Below, one piece after another: positions 45,376 to 55,400 of a DNA stretch of 64,000 nt. The translations under genes were made by a program, and so were the position numbers. Origin of the DNA: Amyelois transitella. Taxonomy: Eukaryota > Arthropoda > Insecta > Lepidoptera > Pyralidae. The DNA is taken from the NCBI RefSeq assembly GCF_032362555.1, contig NC_083507.1:3847001-3911000 (forward strand). The letters are read 5' to 3'. Numbering within the stretch: the stretch's first letter is position 1; every line of letters begins with the position of its first letter. The notes under the pieces are model-generated. The model worked only from the letters and a program-made list of their open reading frames with translations, was not told where the DNA came from and ran no database searches.

Positions 45376-45600
45376 GTGTAAAAGAGAGACTAAGGGATAG
45401 GCTTATATACATGGGATTCCTCTTTTAGGTGATGGGATAGTTGATGAGATTCAAATAGTGACAAGTTAGCAACTTGTCACTATTTGAATCTCAATTCTAT
45501 CATTAAGCCAAACAGCTGAACATGGTCTTTCAGTCTTTTGATGACTGTTGGCTCTGCCTACCCTGCAGGGAAAAGACAAGATTATATGTTAGGTTTATGT
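45376..45600 (+). repeat. SINE-like repeat, rearranged with a 22-bp palindrome
   Basis: GAGACTAAGGGATAGGCTTA starts in forward orientation. Then GAGATTCAAATAGTGACAAGTT (45446-45467) is followed after AGC by its exact reverse complement (45471-45492), after which the repeat runs forward to AAAGACAAGATTATATG. It looks like a SINE copy with an inverted internal duplication. Confidence 0.8.
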
Positions 45601-45621
45601 TATGTAAAAGAGAGAACATAT

Positions 45622-45755
45622 TGTGGCGACATCTCTACGCCACAAGTCACAACAGCTAATCACGCGAGGCTATATGCCAATAACAGCGAAGAGTCTAAAT
45701 ATTTACAACTTCTTCCCTTTGTGACGGTCAAGCCCGAAACATCGCTCCTGCTACA
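45622..45755. mobile_element. Solo LTR, internally shortened (134 bp)
   Basis: TGTGGCGACATC start and CATCGCTCCTGCTACA end, flanked by ATAT on both sides (45618-45621, 45756-45759). Same family as 51180-51399: both ends and the AGCGAAGAGTC/AACGAAGAATC block match. Confidence 0.8.
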
Positions 45756-45964
45756 ATATTATAGTATAATATGTTCTTTCATAAACATAAAATCAAACAA
45801 AGCTAACTCAACCAACAAAGTTCAACTTAAGTGATTAGGATGGCCAGTCAAGTCGGTCAGTTACATTCTCACCTCTGGAAGGAGTCTGGTTTTTATATGA
45901 AGTGACTCATCTGACCTTTTCAAGGAAACCTAAGCCATATTGGATCATGGTAAAACCTGCACTA

Positions 45965-46045
45965 GAAGAATGAGCCTATTTATTTAGTCTCCTTTTACAA
46001 CATTAATGGGAACGAGACTGAGTGGCCCTAATCTAAACCACAATG
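45965..46045 (-). repeat. SINE-like repeat end fragment
   Basis: AGAAGAATGAGCCTATTTAT, TTAGTCTCCTTTTACAACAT, GGGAACGAGACTGAGTGGCC, AACCACAATGCA: a diverged version of the CCGGCAC end. Confidence 0.6.
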
Positions 46046-46048
46046 CAT

Positions 46049-47721
46049 TTATATATAAAACACTCATGTCACAATGTTTGTTCCCATATTCCTGAAAAAT
46101 GGCTTGACCAATTCTCATGAAATTTTGTGAGCATATTGAGTTGGTCTGAGAATCGGCCAACATCCATTTTTCATACCTCTTTGTGGTAAGGGTTGTCCAT
46201 GCCTAACATTTTTTTTTAGCTAGAAATTACTTAAATATATTTATGTTAGTCTAAGATCCGGCTGCAAAATCACTACGTTCATCGCGTAGTTAATCAAACT
46301 CACATTTTAACATACATTTATGAATAGGATAATACATAGATAATAGGGTGCCAGTCAATAAGTGGCCGCAAGTAATTTTAATTAAATTAATGTTAATTAA
46401 TTTTCCAAAAAAAATTTCGTTCACTTGTTTTTTAAATAAAATATCATCCACATCATAGAAATGTATGTAAAGAATTCGAAAATCAATGGGTGCCGTTACA
46501 CACTCGGCCGCAACTACTACGCAGCCAGGTGTAAACAGGTAATATTTTGGTCTATTTATACGTTCATGTCGTACACGCATGTTTTTTATATCAAATTAAA
46601 GCTAATTTTTTTTATTATATGATGATATATCGCTGCCTGTGAATAAATGGCCGCAAATTAGGGTTGCTAGCTGTTAAAAACTCGAGGTATCCGAGATAAA
46701 ATGAAAGAGAGATAGCGCGTAACGCCACTTGTTAGACAAGGATGGCGAGTACCAGCTGTGCGAGTATTTGAAGCCATTGCGCACGCGTATAGATAGGGTT
46801 CTCAACAGTTTGGAGTCAAGAGAATAAATTATTGAGCCAAGAAATTATTCTGGATCTGAGTTAATTTTTCTTGGTTCTATGCGTAGTATCTTTTTTGTAA
46901 AAAAAATAAAACATACTCAAAATTCTATTCTTTATAAGTACGCTTTTTTCATTTTTTCTTGATCAATAAACAATGTTTTATTATGAAATAAATATTTTCT
47001 TATTTTCATTTTTTTTTTTTGCAGAATATTAATTACTTAATTATAATTTTGGAGTAAATGTAAAGTCGTTCGTATTACTGTTTGCATCGCTGGCTGAGAA
47101 CCCAATCTATTGACGCGTGCGCAATGGCTTCAAATACTCGCACAACTGGTACTCGCCATCCTTGTCTAACAAGTGGCGTTACGCGCTAACTCTCTTTCAC
47201 TTTATCTCGGATACCTCGAGTTTTTAACAGCTAGCAACCCTAATTTGCGGCCATTTATTCACAGGCAGCGATATATCATCATATTAAAAAAAAAATTAGC
47301 TTTAATTTGATATAAAAAACATGCGTGTACGACATGAACGTATAAATAGACCAAAATATTACCTGTTTACACCTGGCTGCGTAGTAGTTGCGGCCGAGTG
47401 TGTAACGGCACCCATTGATTTTCGAATTCTTTACATACATTTCTATGATGTGGATGATATTTTATTTAAAAAACAAGTGAACGAAATTTTTTTTGGAAAA
47501 TTAATTAACATTAATTTAATTAAAATTACTTGCGGCCACTTATTGACTGGCACCCTATTATCTATGTATTATCCTATTCATAAATGTATGTTAAAATGTG
47601 AGTTTGATTAACTACGCGATGAACGTAGTGATTTTGCAGCCGGATCTCGTACTATGTGGCAAAACAAATTTGCCGGGACAGCAATATTTATGTGGCAAAA
47701 CAACTTTGCCGGGACAGCTAG
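46049..47721 (+). mobile_element. Helitron copy interrupted by a long inverted repeat
   Basis: 46049-46240 matches the 5' part of the Helitron at 17795 (TTATATATAAAACACTCATG, GGTCTGAGAATCGGCCAACA). After the inverted repeat comes the 3' end, twice: GGCAAAACAAATTTGCC (47658-47674) and GGCAAAACAACTTTGCC (47693-47709). The second is followed by GGGACAGCTAG ending at 47721. The interior is replaced by 46254-47647. The 5' TC is degraded. Confidence 0.75.
46254..47647. repeat. Near-perfect long inverted repeat, arms ~550 bp
   Basis: Left arm 46254-46803 and right arm 47096-47647 are reverse complements with only a few differences (an indel/substitution cluster near 46610, single changes such as CAGCTGTG/CAGTTGTG, and differences near the inner ends). 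The spacer is about 292 bp and AT-rich. Outer ends begin AGATCCGGCTGCAAAATCAC. A 96-codon ORF is identical in both arms (46290-46580 minus, 47321-47611 plus); I do not recognise it and it may be chance. GGCCGCAA occurs repeatedly within each arm. No transposase and no clear target duplication are seen. Confidence 0.9.
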
Positions 47722-48997
47722 TGTATACATAAAGGTATAACTAAGACTATCTCACTATTATACAAATACACTTTATCACTATTATACAAATAATCTAGTT
47801 CTTGTTGGATAATGAACACCCTAAAAGAAAGCAGAAGACATATGTAAGTGTATCACTGTGTGTTTTAATTACATCTTTATTCTCAAATATAAGGGTCAAG
47901 AAATAAGATTCATAATTATAGGGATCTTTTCTTTCCTATAACTACCTATAAATGTCACTGGTTGTTTTTTTCCAACCTAGGTATATAATCTTTATATTAC
48001 AGAACATAAAGAGGTATGCATTAAAGCATTCCCCTTTAGTTTGAATTAGATTTAAGTTTAAGAAAAGAAAATCAATTTTATTTTTCACAAATTTTATTAT
48101 AACTTTGTTTGTGTTATGTTAAAGTTAGCTTTTAAGACACAATATCAACACGAACAATAGTCATACCACTATTAATTACTGTTTAGCTATAAGTATCAAG
48201 ATGTTTTGAGATTTCAAATTGAAACTAGCTTCTAACTTAAGCAACCTGTAGGTTCAAAGTTTGATGAAGGGGAGTAGGGATAGGGACACATAGTGTGCAC
48301 CAGCAAACCTAGAGTGCACAGCTGTATTAGAACCAAAAAAGTTAGTCTGTATTTAACCAGAACATATAAATCTTTGTATCCATTTAAGTAATAAAATATT
48401 GCCTATACCTAATGGATGTGATCAATTGAGTTCTACTATTTGTTCTGGATGTTTTATCAATTTACAATATTGTATACCTACTTCAGGCAAGATAATTTGT
48501 TGCAAAATATTTTGCAAGAAAACTTTGTAGATACAATTGTAAAAAAAAATTCATGTCATGTCAACCCATTAATTAAGTAGATAGGTATATACTTTAAGTG
48601 CCAACCCAACCACAACTAACTTATGTGTGACAAATCTTGAGATTATTTTCGAAGAAGGCATTTAATATTAGCCATTTTTAATTTTTCTTTTTATAATAAA
48701 ACTTCATTGGTCTTCTCTCTTGATTTTTATTCTGGCACTAGACTGCTCAGATCTAGCCTCTTTGAATAAAAAATGCAGTTCTTCCTGTTCTCATAGAAAT
48801 GAACATACAGGAGAAATTTCAGATGCCTAGAACGACTGCTGCAACTTATTACAACAAAGAGTATGCCATAAAAAATATGAAGATTTTTCATAAAGGATAT
48901 ACAAGAAAATGCATTATTGTACTTATATTTCTAAGTCATTTTTGCCAATTCAAATGGGTCATTTGAACAGATGTAACGTAGAAGAAATCATGCTTTT
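47722..48997. other. 3' flank of the CCDC28-like gene
   Basis: AT-rich, with no other gene recognised. It probably contains the 3' UTR of the minus-strand gene; plus-strand TTTATT overlaps the stop codon (about 48997) and others occur further left. Confidence 0.4.
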
Positions 48998-49597
48998 TTA
49001 TTGTGAAATATTTTTTTCAACATTTATATTTCCATCAGAATGCAAATGTTCTATTGAAGCTGACAGTTGTTCCAAAGTTTGTACTAATTGTGCCATCTTG
49101 TCTCTTGCACCTGAGTTTTCAAAACTATCATCTGTAGGTTTTTCAACATCAGAACAAAGGCGGAAGTGTAGTCTAGCTAAATGTTCCTGCTGGTCCCGAA
49201 CATTAATCATTTGTGCCATACTGCATCCTGTGCCAAATGCACTTAATTTTCCTGTGTGAAAATCTTCTAACAACTCTAACAAAGCCTTTTCCATATGCTT
49301 CACATCAGTAGATTCTTTTGGAACATGCTTAGGCCTATTATTATAATTGGACCTCATCAAATCTCGATGTAGCCGTCTTTCGTTAATGTAAGACACTTTT
49401 GTTGACTCATTCAGGCTGTTATTTCCAGAGCTAGGTTGCACTTGGGGCTTCCCCGAAGTAAGACTGGCGGCCCCACTAGACATCTTATTGCTGGTGACAG
49501 GCGAAGTTGCTGAGTCACACGCTTTTGGTTCTTCTTCTTCCCCCTCATTCTGCATTAATTGTTGAGTCTCGTTAACCTCTTCTATATCCAAACTCAT
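48998..49597 (-). CDS. CCDC28: CCDC28 family protein (199 aa)
   Basis: Single open exon on the minus strand, ATG at 49597. The N-terminal half is low-complexity: acidic EEEE, then Ser/Asn/Gly-rich. Residues 101-150 contain the family core, with ALLELLEDFHTGKLSAFG, the CSMAQMINVRDQQEHLARLH helix and FRLCSD. A C-terminal helix with LVQTLEQLSASIEHLH completes the coiled-coil domain. Vertebrate CCDC28A/B are about 200-270 aa with the same C-terminal arrangement. CCDC28B is linked to cilia and to mTORC2 in vertebrates; that role is not shown for insects. A CT-rich, less AT-rich stretch (49990-50110) upstream is a plausible promoter. The protein ends in NISQ. Confidence 0.87.
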   Translation of the reverse strand: MSLDIEEVNETQQLMQNEGEEEEPKACDSATSPVTSNKMSSGAASLTSGKPQVQPSSGNNSLNESTKVSYINERRLHRDLMRSNYNNRPKHVPKESTDVKHMEKALLELLEDFHTGKLSAFGTGCSMAQMINVRDQQEHLARLHFRLCSDVEKPTDDSFENSGARDKMAQLVQTLEQLSASIEHLHSDGNINVEKNISQ

Positions 49598-50344
49598 GTA
49601 GATCGTATCGTTATAATTTATTGGATGTACTGGTTTTCCTTAAAACTTTACGTGTCGTAAGAATGTAGGGGATGCTTTAATAAAATAGTATCATAAATAA
49701 ACTTATTACATATTACTTACATTACATAGGTACCTACAACTGTTATACACACATATGTACACTATTTTGATTTTTCTATGTAATTTTGTTTCCTTTCTTT
49801 TCCTCTCAAAGAAAATAGCTTGGAAAAAGAAACCACAGGCAAATTTTGTGGGTCAGATATTAATTTATTGTGTATAGAAACTATTGCATTAGGTATAGTT
49901 ATCAATATTGCCAACTCTTGCCAAAGAGAAGGCGCTAAATTGGTTATTGCCGCTCCACACACGCGAGAACGCAAGAAAAACTATAACAGTGAGTGGAACC
50001 GATTTAAGTACTTTTCTCGCCTTCTCTATCTCTCTCTCTTCTCGTTGAGTTCTCCGTTTGTTTGGCGCTAGTCAAAAAAGCGAAGAATGCGACGCGACCG
50101 TAAGAAGCAGTTGTATGTGGTTTATTTACATTAACAAGTATGATTTATGAATTAAAGTAATCTTTTTGAAATAATACTTTCAAAACTTTCGCTCTGCATG
50201 ATTATTAATTTCCATTATTTATTTAATCCAATTATTTATTTTATTGTACTTGAAATAAGTGTAATAGGTGGAATTATTGCCATATATTCCAATCTACATG
50301 CAAACGGAAATAAACGCGAACATACTGATTTTTCCAAGACTGAT
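49598..50344. other. Upstream region of the CCDC28-like gene
   Basis: Contains a run of CTCTCT (50024-50040) and CG-containing sequence (GCGACGCGACCG at 50088) that may mark transcription starts. No repeat or second gene was recognised. Confidence 0.4.
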
Positions 50345-50553
50345 TGTTATTAACATTGTGTGGTTCCCGACACTTTAGAATAGGACCACTCCATCTCTTT
50401 CCCAGTTTGTCGTATTTCTAGCAACCTGTCACTAATTGAATCTAAATTCCGTCATTAAGCCATTCAGCTAAACGTGTCTCTTCAGTCTTTTCAAGACTGT
50501 TGGCTCTGTCTACCCCTCAAGAGATGTAGAGGTGGTAATGTGTATGTATGTAC
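50345..50553 (+). repeat. SINE-like repeat with (TATG)n tail, partly deleted
   Basis: Starts AACATTGTGTGGTTCCCGAC, runs through CTAGCAACCTGTCACTAATT and CAAGACTGTTGGCTCTGTCT, and ends GTATGTATGTA. The GGCGACTAAGGGATAGG block is missing. Confidence 0.82.
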
Positions 50554-50958
50554 TAGAGATGCACCGAGTAACATTTTTGCCGCGTACCGAGTACCAAGTT
50601 TTACTCGGATCAATTTTTTTTAATCAAGTACTCGGCCTAGTCACTCTGTTCTATCAAATACCCATTTCGCGTGCGTAAACAAGTCAAACAGGTTCGCGCC
50701 GATCGAGAGGTCGGCTCGCGTTGATACACCCCTCACTCCGCCGGCGTCTTCAACTACCAGTCGCTTGATCGTTAGCAAACAATAATTCACGTTGCGCGTC
50801 ATAGTAATTGAAAAGTTTTTTATTAACGATTTGCTGAGTGTAATACTTAATTATATCTACTCAAATATATTTCATTCAAACCGAGTTATTCTGCCGAGTA
50901 TGAGTATCAAAAATCCCGCCGAATACCGAGTATCAATCGAGTACTCGGCCCATTTCTA
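50554..50958. mobile_element. hAT-like MITE (405 bp)
   Basis: Left end TAGAGATGCACCGAGTA and right end TACTCGGCCCATTTCTA are imperfect inverted repeats of hAT form. The flanks GTATGTAC and GTGTGTTC give only an imperfect 8-bp duplication. Subterminal CGAGTAC repeats occur on both sides. It inserted next to, or into, the SINE tail. Confidence 0.65.
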
Positions 50959-51051
50959 GTGTGTTCCTATGTATGAGATTCCACGAGGCGTAGAAACGAT
51001 AGGTAAGTACGTTAATAGAAATAGGTACCTATATTTATTTATAACTAAAAA

Positions 51052-51150
51052 ACTGTCATTGAGTCTATCAGCTGAACGTGGCCTATAAGTTTTTCAAGAC
51101 TGCTGGCTCTGTCTACCCCGCAAGGGATATAAACGCGTTCATATGAACGA
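51052..51150 (+). repeat. SINE-like repeat 3' fragment
   Basis: CAGCTGAACGTGGCCTATAA, AAGACTGCTGGCTCTGTCTA and CCCGCAAGGGATATAAACGC, then CATATGAACGAAT. Confidence 0.75.
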
Positions 51151-51179
51151 ATTAATAATATATAAAAAAAAAAACAAAT

Positions 51180-51399
51180 TGTGGTGACATCACTAAAGTT
51201 ACACAACAACTGTGAATCATAGCGAATAATTACTCGCTCAGCCCAAAGCAACGAAGAATCTTAATCGCTATTACAAGGATTTCACAAATACAACCTCCGA
51301 CTTAACATCGTCGAAGCTGCGGTTTCTCAGGCATAACACCTAGTCCGGCCCTTCATCTTCCCTTTGAGGCGGTCGAGCCATAACATCGCTCCCGCTACA
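51180..51399. mobile_element. Solo LTR (220 bp)
   Basis: TGTGGTGACATCACTAAAGT start and CATCGCTCCCGCTACA end, flanked by AAAT on both sides (51176-51179, 51400-51403). A 4-bp duplication and TGT...ACA ends fit a Ty3/Gypsy-group LTR left after recombination. Unrelated to the LTRs at 4548/9247. Confidence 0.82.
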
Positions 51400-51403
51400 A
51401 AAT

Positions 51404-52451
51404 GCGCATAGACAAGCATGGCGCAGCTGTCACTTGGCGCTGATTAGGGAAAAAAGGCGCAATTTCTAGCTGAGAAAGCGCTTAGCTGGCAGCACTGATA
51501 TTTAAAAATTTTTGTTTTGATGTTTTGACTCAGTGTTACCCACCTGCAAGCACTTCCCATGCCAAATTGTCTCAACTCTTTCTATCACAATCACATCACA
51601 TTTGATGATGGTGATGCATATCACACCACATCTTACAATTAAATGTATTGAAAAATGTGATGTTATACTTAGCGTGCCAAATTTGAAACTCTTAGTTAAT
51701 CTTAACTACCTTCACAAATGTTGACACAAAAGCACTAATTAAATAAGTATATGTACAGTAATGTACTTATAGTACAGTAGCTCAAAGGCTCATGCAGCAT
51801 TTCCGCTGCGGCTGTAGCGTTATTATAATTTTATTACAAGATAAAGATTTTAAAAATTTGCATAAATGGAGGTGGTGGATGATGGTGATTACACGAATAG
51901 TCTGATGATAGACTTTTTCTGACGTTTCTCTGACGACTGATCTGGCTCTTATTTGTGGGACCGATCAGCGTCTTTTCTTTTGGGACAGTTGGCAACATAT
52001 GCGTGTGTAGAATATGAAAAAAAATAGATTACCTACATAGTACAATACATTAGTAAGTAGAAGGCGATTGTCGAAAGGTGAGAAAATTCTTTGAATCTTT
52101 TAAAATTTTAATCAATTCTATGGTATAGTTCTGTTCTCACTAATTGTATTCCATACAAAATTTTGATGTTCAAATGCCTAATAAGCTTTGAATTTACAAA
52201 ATTATTAGTTGGCTTCCATTGTCATTTTTTTATGGCCACATCCTCAATTTATTGTGGCACATGTTTCGCTCGAATACCGATGAAAAACTAATAGCTTTCT
52301 AGTATAGTTGATTTACCTTTAACTGTATATTTTTCAGTTTTCAGCAAATTCTGTATACTACGTCTGGAAGTACCTACCATACCGTTTTGTTGACAGCCTT
52401 ACTCGCAAGATTTTGCAATTAAATTTGGCGAACCTAGCAAACTAATTAAAA
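51404..52451. other. Upstream region of the Ro60 gene
   Basis: No gene or repeat family recognised. The 5' UTR and promoter of the Ro60 gene must lie here, but no TATA box or initiator stands out. Confidence 0.4.
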
Positions 52452-55400
52452 ATGAGTAAGAAACCACTCGATCCAGCCCTACGAAATCGGTTTACTCGGT
52501 TTCTGCATACTGGAACTGAGAATCCCATTTATTACCCTGGATGTTGGACGGCTCACAACTACTTCGATAAAACCAAGTTGCCAGTCGTCGAAGATATCTA
52601 TGCAGATCCAGAATATGATATGTCTGAACTTACAGAGATCGTTGTAAAGGTAATTTTTTTAGTACCCTCAATTTAGATTGTGTTCATTTTATGAATTTTC
52701 TACTTGTAAAAATAATAAAGGTACAAGTACCTTATACTCGAATTGGTGATTAGGAAAACTTTTATCTTTTATTAGTATGTTGTATATTAGGTATGTTGCG
52801 TTCCTGTGAATAACATGATCCCTGATGGACCCTGAACTAAGAACCAATGCAATACAGTGTAACAAAATAGTTTATTCATTATTTGATTTGATACATAGTA
52901 GAGTGAAGTTTTATAATTTGTTGATTTTAGGCATTCACAGACGACTGGTATACTCGCTATGACACCCTAGCTTTCAGTCTGGTCAAAATTATTAATGTTG
53001 GTCAGCAGAAGCATAAAGAAGCGGCATATAAAGCTGCAGCTGTTATATGCGTTACTCCAGAGCAGATGATGCTTTTCAACAAATACACTAGGGTCTTAAA
53101 AACAGGTACAGTACAAGTTTTCATGGGTATACAAAGAGTTATTTATTGTTTAGGATAACTAATTAACAAATATTACACACTGAATTTGCCTTTGTCCTAC
53201 CTCCTTTCAACTTAGCTCATATTTTGTTTAATTTTATTGCAAATATGAACGTTCATTTACTTTCTTGTAACAACAGTATTTCTAGAAACTACAGGAACAG
53301 ATGTAAATTAAAGTATACTCTATTGCAACTAAATGACTTTAATTTGAATGTGTTCAAACTAGAGATGCCACGAATATTCGGCAATTATTCAGTATTCGGC
53401 CACTTTTTATGTTATTCGTATTCAGCCGAATAGTACCTATTATTTGGCCGACCATTGAAAAAATAAATAGCAGAGGGTGTTACTGGATCGATACCAAACC
53501 CAAATAAGTGATTAAAAAAAAATTTGTTGTATCTGTTTGCTGTATGTTCAGGCATCACGTGAAAACTAACAGCTCGATTTTGATGAAACTTGGTATAATT
53601 ATACCTTATTATCCTGGGCATAAAATGGGATACATTTTATCCTTGAAAAATATGTATAACCTTTCACTATACACGCTACTTCCAGGAGAAGAAAAATAAA
53701 CTTTAGCAAATTTCAATAGGATTGGGAATTGTTTTTCGTTTGCAAACCACCACTTGTAAGGGTCGGCCTTCCGATCTAAGTGAACTGTTTTCAAATAAAA
53801 ATCCAACTGGTTTGCCACAGCACTCTTCTCCACGTCCACCTCATCATTAGCATTTCGCATATTATCGGTTGCGACTTCCTCAAAGCAGTTCCAGAAACTG
53901 TCATGTATTACAATAGTCCTATCATTTTCATTTGTTTCTTCATTAAAAAAAAGTTGAGCAAGTGAAAGAGTTTGTATATCTAGGATCAAAGTTTACATCA
54001 GATGACAAGTGTAATAGTGATATTGAAAGGAGAGTGAACGCGGGGAACATGGTGAATGGAGCTTTGCATGCCTTTATGAGCAGTCAGAAACTATCCAAAA
54101 AGGCTCGACTGGCTGTGCATAGGGGCGTGTTGGTCCCGACATTAATGGATGGGAGTGAAATTTGGGTATGGCAAAAGAAGCACGAAAAAAAGCAAAATAA
54201 ATGCAGTGGAAAGTTTTTTAGGGATGTATTTCGTGCCGAATATTCGGCGCTTCGGCCGACCGCGTTGCCATATATTCGGCCAATTCACTATTCGTGGCAA
54301 CTCTAGTTCAAACTGGCATCAGAATTAGATGTTTTTAACAAATATTTTTTCTCCTGAATCATATACCTTATCCCTTCTCATTGTAAATTATTATCTAAAC
54401 ATTTAAACTTTTATTTATGCATATCACTAAAAAGAATTGTTGCTAGTTGCTACATGGCTGCAGCCTTTGGAATCAGATACCTATCATTGCTGATTTTTTT
54501 AGATCATTATTTATTCCTTTTTTTATTTATATAGGTAATGGTAGGGGATGGTGCAAGAATGTCCAAGAATGGTATCTTAAAAAGGAGCCAATAGAACTTG
54601 CCGGAGAAATAACGCGAGTGCGTGGTCGTCACGGCCGCTCTCATAAAACACTACTACGAAAATCACATGTGAAAATTCCTGCTGAAGATCATGGTATGTA
54701 CAACACTACCTTTATGAGAAAAAGATATCGCATAATATAGTTTTGCATGCCATTTTTTTTTATAATGTACTTAATATTATTTAAACTTTTTCAGCTCGGG
54801 ATGCTGTCGTAAAATATGCTATTTTCGGATTTAAAAAAGCTAAGCAGTTGGTTGGTGACTCACCTGGCACCAAGGAGATTTTCGAAATAATCCAAAGGGT
54901 TGAGAAAATGCGTGTTTGTGAAGATGCAGTTGCGGCCGCCGCCATGGCTGCGCAATACAAGTTCACTTTAGACCATGTGCCTGGACATCTGCTTACTTCT
55001 CAGGATGTAAGTGCCTACTACTATGATAACCCAGTCTTTAAGAACTTAATACAAATAAACAAGGACATTTCGGTGTCTGTAACTATTCTCTGATGGTCAA
55101 CAGGATCTTCCACAGACTGGAGTAGGTAATACTTTTCTCTCAACAAATCATTCTAAGATGAAAAGTAATTTCCCCAATCATTCAATGACGAAAAATTATA
55201 TGTCTGAGAATAGTCTCATATAAAAAAATTTTTTTATCAGGTTTGGAATGCAGTGCTGCCTCAGATGACTCTTGAAGAGCTACTGCACAATATCCAGCGC
55301 ATTCACAATATGGGCTTCTTGACTAACGAGTCAACAACCAATGCTATCCTCATTTCTCTGTTGAACCACCCAGATGTTATTAAAAAGTCGAAAGTAACCG

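Larger units (their letters stand above)
53360..54305 (-). mobile_element. hAT transposon derivative in Ro60 intron 2 (946 bp)
   Basis: Inverted ends TAGAGATGCCACGAATA and TATTCGTGGCAACTCTA; the inner boundary is diffuse because TTCGG-type subterminal repeats follow. Flanked by a perfect 8-bp duplication GTTCAAAC (53352-53359, 54306-54313), the hAT signature. Interior carries the C-terminal part of a hAT transposase on the minus strand and a LINE RT fragment on the plus strand. Not autonomous. Confidence 0.9.

Noticed and set aside
46290-47611. Two identical 96-aa proteins on opposite strands
   Set aside because: They are the same sequence because the arms are reverse complements. The ORF has no recognised family and is not evidence of two genes.
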